Shown: positions 1 to 12,062 of the stretch, piece after piece
Position numbering within the stretch: the stretch's first letter is position 1
Layout: each line of letters opens with the position of its first letter
NCBI GenBank assembly: GCA_014925825.1
Contig: JACGCK010000075.1
Coordinates: 62,001-126,000 of the forward strand
DNA from: Pholiota molesta
Taxonomy: Eukaryota; Basidiomycota; Agaricomycetes; Agaricales; Strophariaceae
DNA: 64,000 nt
Direction: 5' to 3'
Notes under the pieces: generated by a model
The model's input: only the letters and a program-made list of their open reading frames with translations
What the model was told of the DNA's origin: nothing
Database searches by the model: none
Program-made: the position numbers and the translations under genes

Positions 1-460
1 GCAAACGAGGGTCGAGATTGGGATCGAAAGCGACGTTGCAAGAAGGGACTGGAGGAAACGGCGGCGAGCACGGGATTTTTCTATAAGGACGCAATGGAGT
101 GCAATGGGCGGTTGTAACCCTGCTATTTACTGAGGAATGGGTGATGGTGGGTTTAAATCTTATTGAAAGAAGTGCACCTGAACTTGAGAGATCTGTAGAG
201 ACAGAAAATCAATCCACGGGTAGACAAAGATGGGACAGAGCGCCTACATTAGTAAAAATGCGCCACAGCGGCAGACGAGCATCACGAAGCTCGATGCTCT
301 CCAATGGTGACCCTAGCAGAAATTAAACAGTCGAGGAATCGTGGCTCGAGCACTCTGATGAGGCGGACAATACTTCATGGTGGGGCTGGTGTCGGACGAT
401 GGCACATCAAAGGGCTACGCGGAAGGTAGGGTAGCGAGTCTAGAGGTAGGGGCGGAGGGA
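1..460. repeat. Diverged direct repeat, copy 1 (pair with 11589-12062)
   Basis: About 460 bases align in the same orientation with 11589-12062. Long shared blocks include the stretch around 'cttgagagatctgtagaga' and the stretch around 'gcgcctacattagta'. Many scattered substitutions and small gaps show that the duplication is old. Copy 1 is cut by the window edge. I see no coding logic shared by both copies in one frame, so this is probably a dispersed repeat or an old gene relic. The short reading frame at 99-326 is not supported as a gene. Confidence 0.7.
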
Positions 461-1920
461 TGATGCACAGCCTCTGATCAGTCTCACAACTCAGCCGCGC
501 CGTACATATCCTCGAAATGTCTGTACATGTATCAACGTTCCTCTCCTTGCCCCAAAGACCCCGACCGGTTTTTCACCAATCCGATAGAGCTTCCAGAAAT
601 GTCAGATCGTCATTAAAATGTCTATTATTGGGGTTCTCTCACACACCAGACACTTCTGACAGTGTGCGATCCGGAAAGACGGAAACGTTCTGAATTTCAT
701 CAATACGCATGAAGTTGCTCTAGATCTGTACTTAACGTTCATAACCTATCCTGGCATTTTCTAGACATGCTAGACCTCAGACAGCGGTCGAACGAATCCC
801 GTCGCGCAACTACGCTGTAGTCCAACCTCGGCCGATTCGTCAGTGGCGCGCGACGAGGGTAAGTAGGGACTTTATCGGAACGCAGAACAAGGCATATGGG
901 GTCGACGTTAAGGATAGGAGGTCGTCCCCAATTGAATTGGCAGCAGCGTTTCGGTCGCGCATGCCGATACCGCGGCACGTCCACATCGCACCCATAATCC
1001 GGCAAGGGTCCTATGGTTTCGGTAGAGAGTGTTCGAAATACGAACTTCGGCGTAGATTATGGGTGTGCTATATTGGAGGATGGAGCGGGAGGAAGGAGTC
1101 GGCCAATGATCATCCGGCGCGCAACACCTAGACATGAGTCGTGGAGGGACCATAGACGTCGACCATCCATACGCGGGCGAGGTCATTAGCATTGACACGA
1201 CATACGCGAAATCGCCGGCGAGGTGCCGGAAATGAGGATTTACAAGGAGATAGGCGTCGCACTGAAACGTTGAGTTCCAATAAGTAGAATATCAAGACAG
1301 CGTAAGGATGGGATGACTAGGGTGTCCAAAACATCGAGCAGGAGCAGCGAAGAAGAATAAAAGAGCGTTCTGGCCGCTGGCGTCTGGCGTCCCCGATCGT
1401 CTCGCTACGGCCGCCCACACTACCCGACTGCGCGGCCGATACACTAGAGGGGCGCGTGCATATTGGCAGAGGTACCATGTACGACATATCATGAACGAAT
1501 TTTGCGTCGCGCTGAAACAGTCCGTGAATATGGCATGTCGCGAAACCGCGAGGTTGGAATCACCGCAGGGAAGAAGTTCAGCAGGAGACGAAAAGTAGGA
1601 ACCGAAACGTCCTGCATGACGTCCCCGTAGGTGTAAGGAGCCATAATTATGGCTGGTCACCTTGAACGGCCTGACCGCATTCGCGATGTTTCCTCCCCAG
1701 ACTGAGAATTACGACGTTAGAGACATAAATATGAGCAGCGATATAGATCGCGTTATCGATGGGGGAAAAGACGAGAATTGCCGCAATTTTGCTTAGGCAT
1801 CCTATCTTGAAGATCAGGAAAATGAGGTCGGCCCCGCATCGCAGTGCACCCGTATAGTAAGTATGCGCCGCAGAGATGGGGAGGATGCAAAGACCACGAT
1901 CAGGAATTTGCAAGAATGCA
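461..1920. other. Non-coding or decayed sequence
   Basis: Only short reading frames on both strands, with no recognisable domain, no consistent intron chain and no repeat structure that I could define. I could not assign a function. Confidence 0.5.
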
Positions 1921-1924
1921 CGGG

Positions 1925-2290
1925 GTTGGGGTGGAGAACAGAGATATACGTTGGGGAGAATTCGCCGTTCGGATAGGATAGGTACTTCTAAGAAGATAGG
2001 TCAGAACGCGCGCATATAAATGACTACGCGAGGCATACGTACTGTACGATAGAACATAAACGCGTGTGGGATGAGGGCATCGCTGCCAAAGGAGAAACCA
2101 TGAACGCTGGATCGCCGGGAAGTGGCCACAATAGTGTAGAATCTAGTACCAGCAGCACCTGGCGACGACATAGACAGCGTCCACCGGCCATCTGGAGAGT
2201 GTGATGGCGACGGGGTATAGAGACCCGTCGCGGTCTGACATTGACATCGAATAGGGGAAAAACGGATGGAGGTCGTTCCATCCTCCGCAC
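1925..2290. repeat. Diverged direct repeat family 2, copy 1 (pair with 5393-5770)
   Basis: Matches 5393-5770 in the same orientation, including 'ggcatacgtactgtacgat' and 'tgacatcgaataggggaa'. On the minus strand both copies give a similar hydrophobic translation ending in a shared IVQYVCLA segment. They may therefore be relics of one multi-exon membrane-protein family, but no intact reading frame survives and I cannot name the family. Confidence 0.6.
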
Positions 2291-3142
2291 CATGCACGTA
2301 AGAGTGTTGGAGTGGAGGCGCAGGCAGGCCGCGCAGGCGTGCAATGCCCAGCACTTGTTCGGACATCGGTGACAATGCCAGCGCATCTGCTCTAGTTCAA
2401 GTGGCCCCCAGGACCGGAAGTAGTATACGAGCGTCGTAGAGCGTGCGGTGGCTGCGGCGCGACGACAGTATTCATGAGCTGCTGATGGCGAGGGGAGAGC
2501 TTGTCAATGAGGACATGGGCCCGACGTCAAAAGACACCGCATGTGCAGAAGAGTGCGAAATGACTAGGCAGAGGAGGGTGGGTTAGGATGGCTCTGGGGA
2601 TGTTGCAGGAGTCCCCCGTTGACGAAGAAGATGGATCGTCGTGCCGGCGTGCCTCCAACCTCAACCACAACACCGTCTTGTCCCTCGCCCTTCTGCTCAT
2701 CATCGTCGACGTGGCACGCCTCGTCCTTGGTGCTTGCAATCTGCCTCGTCGCCATCCTCGTCGTCACGCTTGCGCCCATGCTCTGCGGCTTTGCCTCGGA
2801 AAAACGGAGCCATTGGCAGCCATGACTTCCGAGGCGAAGTTTGCGGGTCGAAAATGTCAAGGCCTATGGACACGCCAACCTGGAAGAAAACGTTGACAAT
2901 GCGGGTGAACTCGCTCGCGGGGGTTGCGGGCGTCGTTTAGCTAACTTTGGCTATGGAGGGAGTCACGGTCTCGCTTTCGATGAACATGAAGTATTTGGCG
3001 ACACGTCAGAATCTGGGGGGGGAGATTGTCAGCGGAGGGAGACAGAGGGATGGGTAAGATCGGAAAGAAGGAGCGGGGATAGAGCAGGGAGGGAAGGATG
3101 GAGCGCGACGATGGGACGGAGCGGAGGGATGGGATGGGGATG
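2291..3142. other. Possible decayed gene, unidentified
   Basis: Overlapping short frames occur on both strands. Minus-strand pieces around 2600-3140 have plausible coding texture, for example a segment VNVFFQVGVSIGLDIF near 2830-2900. They do not join into a reading frame and I recognise no domain. They may be 3' exons of the minus-strand frame at 3143-3480, but this is only an inference from orientation. Confidence 0.25.
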
Positions 3143-3480
3143 CTAGGGACTCACTTTGGCCGGATAGACGATGTGAAGCACGCACGCCTTATCTGTTGCG
3201 AGAATGCCAATCCCATCGTCATTAGCGCGCTTGGGAACCGTAGAGGGCTGGAGCGGAGAGTTGTGCATTGTTAGATCGGGGAGACATTCAAAGTCGGCGT
3301 CTATAATGATAGCTACGATACGCCGTGCCAGGTGGGAAAAGATATCAACGTACCATCGAGGGCCTTTTGAGGGTACCGGCTTCCTGGAGTCTGGCGTCGA
3401 GTATGGTGCTGAGTGGGACTCTGTGCATGATATGGTACGGAAGGCAGAGAGGACTATCCGAGTCCGGAGTAGCCGCGGTA
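3143..3480 (-). CDS. Hypothetical exon-like frame, minus strand
   Basis: The downstream half of a long minus-strand open frame (3143-3709) has ordinary protein-like composition, with segments such as VDIFSHLARRIVAIIIDADF and NDDGIGILATDKACVLHIV. Its upstream half is antisense to the F-box-like frame at 3576 and is probably spurious. No domain was recognised, the start is unknown, and a GT-like donor may follow the VYPAK segment. It could be one exon of a broken gene divergently arranged with the F-box-like sequence. Confidence that it is expressed is low. Confidence 0.25.
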
Positions 3481-3575
3481 TAGAGCGTAAAGGAAAAGAG
3501 CACACGAGCCACAAAAAGCAAACAAGGTCCAAATCACCGGTCCGCACTCCCCGACACTGATCTCGGCCTCCACTT

Positions 3576-4877
3576 ATGCGCACATCTACGACGACGACGA
3601 CCAAGCTCGTTCCCACATCGGCAAAGCCTCCATTGCCCTCCCCCACCGCGCCTTCTCCAGCCCACCCGATATCTGCGCTCCCATACGAGATCCTTCTGGA
3701 CATCTTCATTCACTGCCTGCCGCGCTACCCTCTCCTCCAACGGCAGCCAAGCAGCACGACAGCGCCGATCCTCCTCTATCATATCTGTTCGTCCTGGCGA
3801 CAGCTCCCCCAGGCTTCTACCACCCTCTACGCACATCTTTCATATGCTTTCCCCGTCGTAGCACTGCAATTCCCCTCCTCTGGCCCCGTCTTGGAATGGA
3901 CATATGAGTTTAAAGAGCGCGATATCGCGTTTGTGCGCTGGTGGAACGCGAAGCAGGGTCAGATCCCACCGTTTCTTGCCTTCAAGGTGGCCCACATAGA
4001 ACTCGAGAAATAAACCAACAGCCAGCCACAAGCAACTCGGCATTCCTTCTCCAATATCTAACTTCGGCGCAATATCTCGAACTCGACGTGTTCTTCTGGA
4101 ACTGGATCCATCATCCATGCGAAGGCTTTAGCTGGACATCCGACCGTCTTCCCTAGCCTCCATCGGCGCTAGCTGAATACGAACACACATCGAACTGAAA
4201 CCACCCATTTTACAAGCTCTAGACCCTCTTGACAGTGCCATCCCTCCGATCACTGTGGCGTCTATCCCTACCGGTCAGATTCTCGGACAATAACATCATT
4301 TTCTCCACTCAGTGGTCTACCCAGTCCACCCACTTTTCCCTGCACATCTCGCTTTCGCTCCCTTCCTGTCTCTCCCTTATTCGCGCCGTCCCACGCCTCC
4401 GATGGGGGCACTTCGACCTCGCCGCGCCACCCCACATCCTCCGCTATGTACCCTCCCAGCGCTGACAAAACTTTCCATCAACTTTCCATCGTGATCCGCA
4501 GCACCCTAGACCGCAGCGCCGTCTCCCCCCTCAGCGCCCTCTTCGCGGCCGCCCACCTCCCCGCCGTGCACACGCTCGCGCTCTGCCCCGCCCGGCGCGA
4601 GAGTATGGGAAGACGGCCGCGCCCTCCGCGAGCTCTCCACCGCGCTCGCCTCCACGCCCGCGGTCACGCAGCGCGCACTCGAGGACGCACGTCGCACGTC
4701 GCCCCGCTCTGGCGCCGCGCCGCGCCTGCACCTCGCGTTCCCCGCCCCGCCCCGCCTCGCGCTGCACGCAGCCGCGGGAGGCCGTCCCTCGCGCTGTTCG
4801 TGCGCGGGCTCCTCGCCGCGGCGTGCGCGCGGCGCGGTCTCCGGAACGCGGGCGTGACCTGCAGCGCGCGGTCGTGA
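3576..4877 (+). pseudogene. Broken F-box-like protein gene
   Basis: The first frame (3576-4013) encodes an F-box-like N-terminus with the core ISALPYEILLDIFIHCLP followed by a conserved SSWRQLP segment. This resembles the F-box-like protein at 29018-30391 (IPCEILREIFVHCLP, YSWRRVALEYPALW). Homologous text then continues in other frames. LTSAQYLELDVFF lies before 4156, LIRAVPRLRWGHFDL near 4380-4425, and HLPAVHTLALCP near 4555-4590. Several frame changes plus an in-frame stop near 4154 separate these blocks, more than one intron could explain. The 3' third is extremely GC-rich. A functional F-box protein would recruit substrates to an SCF ubiquitin ligase through Skp1, but here I infer a decayed paralogue. 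Confidence 0.65.
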
Positions 4878-4889
4878 TCAGCAACTGCG

Positions 4890-5392
4890 CGCCGTTTTTT
4901 TCACTAGATGCTAATACGAACATGGGAGTGCCGCCGCAGCTTTCGAGATTCTTAGTTTGACGCGAGGTTGCATGGTTTCCATAGGGAGTCGAGCGCACGT
5001 CGATAAATATGACTATGACATCCTACAAGGCGTACGGGCATATTATGGTGGACAGCGGGGTGATTTAGAATGTACGGCTTGGACACGAGGGGTGTGGTAC
5101 GGAGGACGGAGGAAGCAGAGGTATCGGCGCGTGCGATTGGCGCTGGAGTGTGGATAGAACCTTGAGCGGCCTTCGCGGCGTTCCGTCTCCAAGTTGAGAA
5201 TGACATCCTCCGGTGCACGTACTGAACGTACGCAATGGTGGCAGGCACCGCGTCATCGATGGAGATGCCACGGTACATGCAATGAGCTGCCCAGAGCCAT
5301 CGACACTTGTCGATCGATTCGACATCGCATGACATTCGTATGGCTGCCATATGCGTCACAGAAATGGAAGGAGTCAAGAGGGCCGCTCAAGA
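4890..5392. other. No supported gene
   Basis: Short overlapping frames on both strands, none with a domain or with splice sites that chain. The sequence lies between the broken F-box-like gene and repeat family 2. Confidence 0.45.
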
Positions 5393-5770
5393 TGGGGTGA
5401 ACAACAGAATTATAGCTTGGACAGAATTCCTTCTTCGGATAGAGTAGGTACTTCTGATGGGGGATACTTAGGTCAGAATGGGTGCGTCGATAGGAGAACG
5501 CAAGGCATACGTACTGTACGATACCAATGAGACGCGTGTACAGGGATATGGGCACCGCCATCAAAAGAGAAGTCACGGACGTTGGATTGTTGGGGAATGG
5601 CATCGGTAATGCAGAATCCAGGACCAGTGGCACCTGGCGATGACACCGGAAGGGTCCATATACCGTCCCGGAGAGTGTGATGTCGAGGAAGTGAAGTACA
5701 GCGACTTTACGCAGCCTGGCAGTGACATCGAATAGGGGAAGGACGGACGGAGGTCAGAAAAATATAGCCG
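5393..5770. repeat. Diverged direct repeat family 2, copy 2 (pair with 1925-2290)
   Basis: Second copy of the repeat described at 1925-2290, in the same orientation. The two copies are about 3.4 kb apart. The minus-strand translation retains the shared IVQYVCLA segment but is interrupted by stops and frame changes. Confidence 0.6.
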
Positions 5771-6540
5771 TGAGTGCCTGGAGTGCAATACGACTTCGAG
5801 ATACGATAGAGCTGAAGCAATTATGTGCGGCTGAATGGTGCAGAGAGGTTCTGATCAGTAAGAGGTGCGAGGAGGGGAACGAAGAAGAACTCGTACATTA
5901 TGACCAGTGCTGACCTCGATCGCATCGTCCGTACCCATTATCCATCGTATCAGTGTCATAACTTGTTCATTCGCTTCTTTCACCATGAACATTCGACAGG
6001 TCGCGCGATCTGAGTGAGGAATAGAGAGCGGATCGGCGATGGTCATGCGGTGGGAGCTGAGAAACGAGCGAGCATAGCACTGGTTGAGCACATAGTTCGG
6101 ATGGAAGGGTGAGACTGTAGAGAAAGGTCAATATCGTCCTGGACACCTGACAGAGAACGTGAGCGTGATGCAACTGAAAGGAAGAAGAAAACGGTGCATA
6201 CCGTCTGTGCGCATGCTCGCACTCCAGCCTAGACATCTTGACGCAGTAAACGTGAGTGCGAGTATCAGCGATGCTGTGGCAATGGGGACGATGAAGGGAG
6301 GAGGAAGACCTGGTGCGGTGTGAAAACCCAAGCGCCGGGCTTTAGCTTTAACCGCTGACCGGTCCGGGCGTCTAAAGACTAGTTGGGCGAGCGCGCACAA
6401 AGTACCTGCCTACGGCAGAGGCCCATTAAATTTCTCAGTACATGTACAAGGACCGAGTGAATTGTATATATAAATCATGATACTAGAAAGTGGCACTGCA
6501 TTGCTGTGAAGTTTGAACCTGTGCCTACAATAATCGAACA
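5771..6540. other. Decayed or non-coding sequence
   Basis: Minus-strand fragments, for example a hydrophobic piece FIVPIATASLILALTFTAS near 6215-6290, suggest relics of a membrane protein possibly related to repeat family 2. No reading frame or intron chain can be supported. Confidence 0.35.
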
Positions 6541-6555
6541 AAACCACACCAGTCG

Positions 6556-6565
6556 TATATATAAG
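6556..6565 (+). promoter_or_regulatory. Candidate TATA element of the NLR gene
   Basis: The sequence tatatataag lies about 157 bases upstream of the chosen start codon at 6722, in an otherwise gene-free stretch. Position and sequence fit a TATA box, but nothing else confirms it. Confidence 0.35.
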
Positions 6566-6721
6566 TATGCCTGACAGATCAATGATATTGCTGTGGACGT
6601 CAAAAAACAAGGCTGTTCCCACTAGTACAAGTACAACGGCGCCGATTAATAAACAAGAACCATCTCATATCTGTTCCCAACATACAACATCCACCCATCA
6701 CCACTTGGCCTCAACGGAATC

Positions 6722-9700
6722 ATGCAGACTCCCAACGAACCGCAAGCTACTCAGTCGACCGAAATTTCCGCTCCCACCAGTGCGACGATGGTCGCCGTCG
6801 ACACAGGCATCAGTTTAGCAAACAGTGTCATCGCCATCTTGAAGGAAGTCGGGGGGATGTTGAAAGGTGTTCCGTACGTTCAGGCTTTATCCGGGGTCAT
6901 TCTGCAGATCATAAAGATCAGAGATGTATGCAGCGTATATACTCCAAAATATGATATATTGACCAAATGATTTTTAGGAAATCAAATCGAACAAGGAGCG
7001 TTGTCGCGAGATCATCGAAAAAGTGCTCCGCATCTCAAAATCGATTTATGAAAGGCTCGCGGACGTTGCGAAATCCGAGGGAAAGGAGAAATTGACCAGA
7101 TTGGAGGGCCATCTCGGGGATTGCAAAAGGTATGTTGAGGTCAATGTTTTCTTGTGTACGACGCTCAGAATTTGTAAAGCACCCTAGAAGCTGTGCATAC
7201 GGAGCTCCAGAAACATCAATCACGAAACCCATTGGCAAAGCTCATAAACCGCGGGTTGGAGGAATTGAATATGTTGGATCGGCGTGTCGACGAATTGAAA
7301 ATCAATCTCATTCTGGTAAGCATAAAAAATCAGAGGGCACGGCCGTATATCTAACAGAGCTCAATACATGTAGGATATTCTCGTCGCTATTCAATTGGAG
7401 CAGGCTGCAACAGCGACGAATGTAATTCAATCGACGGCGCTTAAGTACGTACATGTCTTTTATTCGAAGTTGCGCTACTCAAATAAATTCAGCGCACCAA
7501 CCGATAGCGCAGACCACGTCCTACCTCCGAAACCCCACCTAATGGTCGAGCGCGAAGAGCAGTTAAATCTCGCGCTCAATATTCTTCTGAGGCCGGAACC
7601 CTCTCGAATTGCGATCATAGGTGGCGGCGGGTTCGGGAAGACTACGTTGGCCCGCATGATCCTCCACGACCCAAAAATTGTCGAGCGCTACAAATCACAA
7701 TATTTCCTGTCCTGTGAAAGTATTTCCAACATTGACTCTCTGCTTTTGGGATTTGGATCTATGCTAGGACTCAAGGCTGCTCCGTCGGCGATTCTCGCGT
7801 CAGCACGGCGCCTGCTGGCGACGTCGACCGCCCTTGTATGCTTCGACAATTTCGAAACTCCCTGGGAAGCATTCGATACGCGCACAAAAGTGGAAGAACT
7901 ACTGGAATCCATTGCCGACATCCCAAATTTATCGCTTGTCATAACCATACGTGGTGAGCAACGGCCGTCGAAAGTCATGTGGTCCAATCCACTCCTGCCC
8001 CCTCTCTCGACTCTATCTCTGGACGGCGCAAAGGATATACTCTGTAACATTGCTAGCAATCATACCATTGATGATTTTACTCTTCAAGTTCTACAAGCCC
8101 TCGATGGCATTCCGTTGGCAGTTACACTTATCTCAACACTCCTCCGCGATGGCGAAAGCTCCGAGTCCTTGTGGGGCCGTTGGTCGTCGAATTACACTAA
8201 AATTATTCACACTGGTGGTGACGATCGCCAATCCAACCTGAATCGGTCAATCGCTCTCTCCGTCAACAGCCTTCGCATGAACAAGGATGCAGACACATCT
8301 CGACAGGTACTAGCCGTGTTGTCGTTACTTCCCAATGGCTTCCCCTTCAATAACGAAGCCATAGCCAGCTTGCAGAAGCATCTCAGCAGCTCCGAGCCTG
8401 TCGGCCCCGATGTCCCCACGAGGTTTCCAAAATTGCAGACAATGCTAAGGCACGTCACTCGAGCAGATCAGCGTACCAAGGATGTCGAAGCATCAGCGGG
8501 CATCCCTAGCCAACAGATCAGAATTATCGACCTTCATACTATTTTAGAAATGCTGCGGGCTGTCGCTTTGATTAGGGTAGACCACACCAGCACATCTCCC
8601 CGACTCCAAATGCTCTCGCCTATCAGACTGTTCTGCCATGAATTCCTTTCCCTCGAATCCTCACTGGTGCTTGAAAACGTCGCCAACTATTACATCACCA
8701 TTATGCTACGGTTTACAAGCCTTGGTGATGCAGTACTTTATGCTCAGGTTGTTCCCGAGATCCAGAATATCCATTCGGTCTTTCAGAGAGTATTCAAAGT
8801 TGGCTACTCCCAGGACATTACTAGCCTCATATATGCCACCTCCTATCTTACCGTCTGGTCTGACTACATTGGATACCTATCCCAGGATACCATTCGAATG
8901 GCCCTCAAAAACTCGGTCAATTTCCCTATCCCCCATGCTGGATGTCTTATATCACTTGGTTACTTGTATAACACTGAAGGCCAACTTACAATGGCGAACA
9001 TTTACTTTAGAGAGGCTGCCACACTCTTCAAGCAAGCAAAAGATGTGGATGGGGAGGCAAGGGCATTAGAATGCTCTGGTAACATGCTTTTTAATTTGGC
9101 GCAGCGCAACCAATCAGAATTTGCATTCACAACGAGCTTGAAGCTCTATACCCAAACTGGAAATAAGGGGGGGCAAGCAAGTGTTCGCTGTAGCCTCGGG
9201 GATTTGTACAGGTCTCAGGGCCGAGATTCGGAGGCACAGGCTACTTTATCGGAAGCACTGGAGGCCTATCAAAAGATCTCAAATCTTATAGGCCAAGCAA
9301 ATGTTGCTCAAATTCTATCTGGTCTACACTACGACCGCGGTAATCTAGTCAAAGCCGAGAAATATGCCACTGATGCCTTAAACATAGCAAAACAAGCAAA
9401 CTCTGCGCGTGGAGAGGGAAATGCACTCCGGACACTGGGCAACATATATCTTGCACTGGACAGGGTTCCGGAAGCCAGGCAGGTTCTCGAGCAGTCCCTT
9501 ATAATATTCAAGCAGCAGAATGCTCCCATTAGCCAGCTCAATGCCATCAATCACCTTGCGGAGGTTTACATCCAATCCAACCAGCTGTCTGCAGCAGAGG
9601 CACTGCTCACAGCATCCTCCAAGGTGGAGCTGGACGTGGTCCAGATACCCGACATTTTGACCCGGCTTGGATGGATCTATATCTGCGGCAATCGCCTCGA

Positions 9701-10256
9701 CAAGGCCGAAACCCATTTGGACGACGCACTCCAGCGCTTCCGGAGATTTGATGAGAAAGGCGGGCAGGCCGAGGTTCTCGGACATCTAGGGACCATTTAT
9801 ATCAAGACCAATCGACTGGATGAAGCGGAGCGGGCGCTTCATTCTATCCCAGATCTTGGCACATGGACCGAGCTCGAAATACACCGGCTCTGGGTCCTCG
9901 GAGACCTCTACATCGTCAAAGGAGAGTTTGAAGACGCAGAAGCCTCATTGGATGCAGCAATGGCTCGGTGTCAAAATAGCGGATCATTTACACGCTCATA
10001 TCAGCGAGGCGACATCCTTCGCAGCATGGGCACCCTCCACGTGAAGCGAAGCCGCGCCGATCTCGCAATCGACAAATTCAAGGAAGCACGCGAGTTCCAT
10101 CGCAAGGCGCAGTGGGTCTCCGAGCAGGCCACCGACCTCAAGCGACTCGGCGAGGCGTACGAAATGCTGGAGAGGGCCGAAGAAGCAGAGGCAGCCTTCA
10201 GGGAGGCGGAGGACCTGATGGAGAGTGTGCGTGAGGCTCGCACCTTGAAGGAATAA
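6722..10256 (+). CDS. NLR-type protein: MLKL-like N-terminus, NB-ARC-like NTPase, TPR repeats
   Basis: I join five exons: 6722-6925, 6978-7129, 7180-7315, 7374-7444 and 7493-10256. All introns are GT-AG, phases agree, and the product is about 1108 residues. Residues about 25-185 form an all-helical N-terminus resembling the MLKL-like four-helix region common in agaricomycete NLRs (GVPYVQALSGVILQIIKIRD, LDRRVDELKINLILDILV). The NTPase core has Walker A GGGGFGKTT (about residue 231), a Walker B-like LVCFDNF (about 302), an arginine at ITIRGE and a GIPLA motif (about 393). From about residue 665 to the end there are roughly ten TPR-like units. Known relatives act as regulated sensors in fungal non-self recognition and cell death; that role is inferred here. 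The last intron (48 nt) is frame-neutral, so retention would add 16 residues. The gene appears intact. Confidence 0.9.
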
Positions 10257-11588
10257 ATGTAGCTACGTAATTTTTTTGTACTCAGTGCGAACGTAATTGG
10301 GTTGGACATTTCGTTATGTGTTATCGAATCACAGGACGATAACTATGAATTCGAGTTCTCCTCTCGTCTTCCGCGATGGCGCACAAAACTGCAATGTGAT
10401 CTATCTAAAAATCTCTTTAAATAACGTGTATACACTTCGAATAGGATGAGTCGTTAGATGTATATTGAAATCGACCTTCTTGATTGCTGTTCGAATTCGA
10501 AGGCAAAACGGGGAATGAAGATCCATATAGTGCAGCAACGAGATTCATTATCATGGCGCAAATTTTACCGAGTCGCTCACACAAAAAAAAAAAAACTTCA
10601 ATGAAAATATGATTCCAACTATTCTACGTACATGGAGCTCGGTACATCAAAGTATATGCGGATTGTAAATTACTGTCGTATTAGCTTCTACATCAAGCGC
10701 GATGAAACAGGATACTACATATCATAGGAATTAAATGTCAACGTGACGGGAAGGTCGCGACTTCGTCGTCTCACACCGAGCAAGTCACTGTGTGCGCGGT
10801 ATTACCCCACTCCTTAGTTGATGCTGCTCTGGCATAGCTGGGTATTCAACCCGACATGGCACGCAGATCACTATTACCTACCATCGGTTCTTAGCTAGGG
10901 CTGCGTAAGAGGGTATAATGCTGGATTAAAAATGGAAACGTACGAGGTGGTACCCTTAGAATGTCAGGCATAATGCTGGCGAAGTCGGACGACCCGCATT
11001 TCCTCCAGTACAGTGGAGGTGAGGTGGCGAATAGGCAGAAATACCAGTCTTTCCTGGACATGAAGGATGAACTTAGATGGGCGAGATCTCGTTCACAAAG
11101 CACTTACGACACTCGTCTATGCTAGAGAGAATCATTAACGCGTGCTATGTGTCGACGTCGTGATATCTGAGATTGAAACGTTGTGGATCCGTATTCAGAG
11201 CGAGCATCGGATACAGACAGTTACAGTTTGTACATTCGCACAAGAGCTATCGCAAATCACGTCGGATAAGCATGCATACAATAAAACTCCCACATCAACT
11301 CACCAGATGCCACCGAACCATACTCTTCTACCGTTTCCCCTGCAGATCGATCGCTAAATGATCCCCTGAAAGACTAAAGATTAGGATTATTTTATAACCA
11401 TACAATAGCATATATAGGTACTTACTTCGCTCTGAAGTGTAAAATGCTGAACATCCAGCGAGGTCGAGCGTGTCACTAACTGCTGAAGGCGTGTTTGAAA
11501 CGGAGCGAGTTACCATCGGAGGAGCAGATGTATGTAGCAGGTGTAGAGACATATCGTCGGTCACTTCCATCGAGTGCATGCCGGCAGC
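10257..11588. other. Intergenic, no supported gene
   Basis: AT-rich 3' flank of the NLR gene containing an A-tract near 10584-10596 and several unconnected short frames. A minus-strand frame at 10891-11103 has no recognisable domain and no partner exons. Confidence 0.5.
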
Positions 11589-12062
11589 CGAGGGTCAACT
11601 GTCGAGATTGGGATCGGAGGCGGCTGCACAAGAAGGGACCGGAGGGAGTGGTGAGCGGACGCGCCTATTTGCCATAAGGACGCAATGAAGTGCCAATAGG
11701 TGGGTGCAGCGCTGCTGCAAGGTGGTATTTATTCAGAAATGGGCGACGGTGGGGTTGAATTTTCTTTCGAAGAGGCACCTAGACTTGAGAGATCTGTAGA
11801 GATAGGGAATCAATCCATGGGTAGACAAAGATGGGAGAGAGCGCCTACATTAGTAGAAATGCGCCACAGCGGCAGATGAGCATCACAAAGCCCGCTGCTC
11901 TCCGACAGTGACCCTAGCATAACTTGAAGAAAGTCGAGGAATCGTGGCTCCAGCACGCTGATGAGGTGCAGAGTATTTCATGGTGAGGTTGATATCGGAT
12001 GAATTGGATGTCACGTCAAAGGGATATGCGGACGAAGGAGGTAAGGGCGGAGGCAGAGGGAT
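11589..12062. repeat. Diverged direct repeat, copy 2 (pair with 1-460)
   Basis: Same-orientation copy of the repeat at the window start. Together the two copies bracket the broken F-box-like gene and the NLR. Divergence is spread evenly, and the 11.5-kb spacing plus lack of LTR-type ends argue against an LTR pair. Confidence 0.7.

Noticed and set aside
4446..4998. Overlapping long frames on both strands in very GC-rich DNA
   Set aside because: They are the 3' part of the broken F-box-like gene read in wrong frames; only one frame pattern matches the F-box paralogue.
1..12062. The 460-bp repeats as an LTR pair
   Set aside because: Too diverged, no retroelement domains between them, and the left copy is cut by the window edge.
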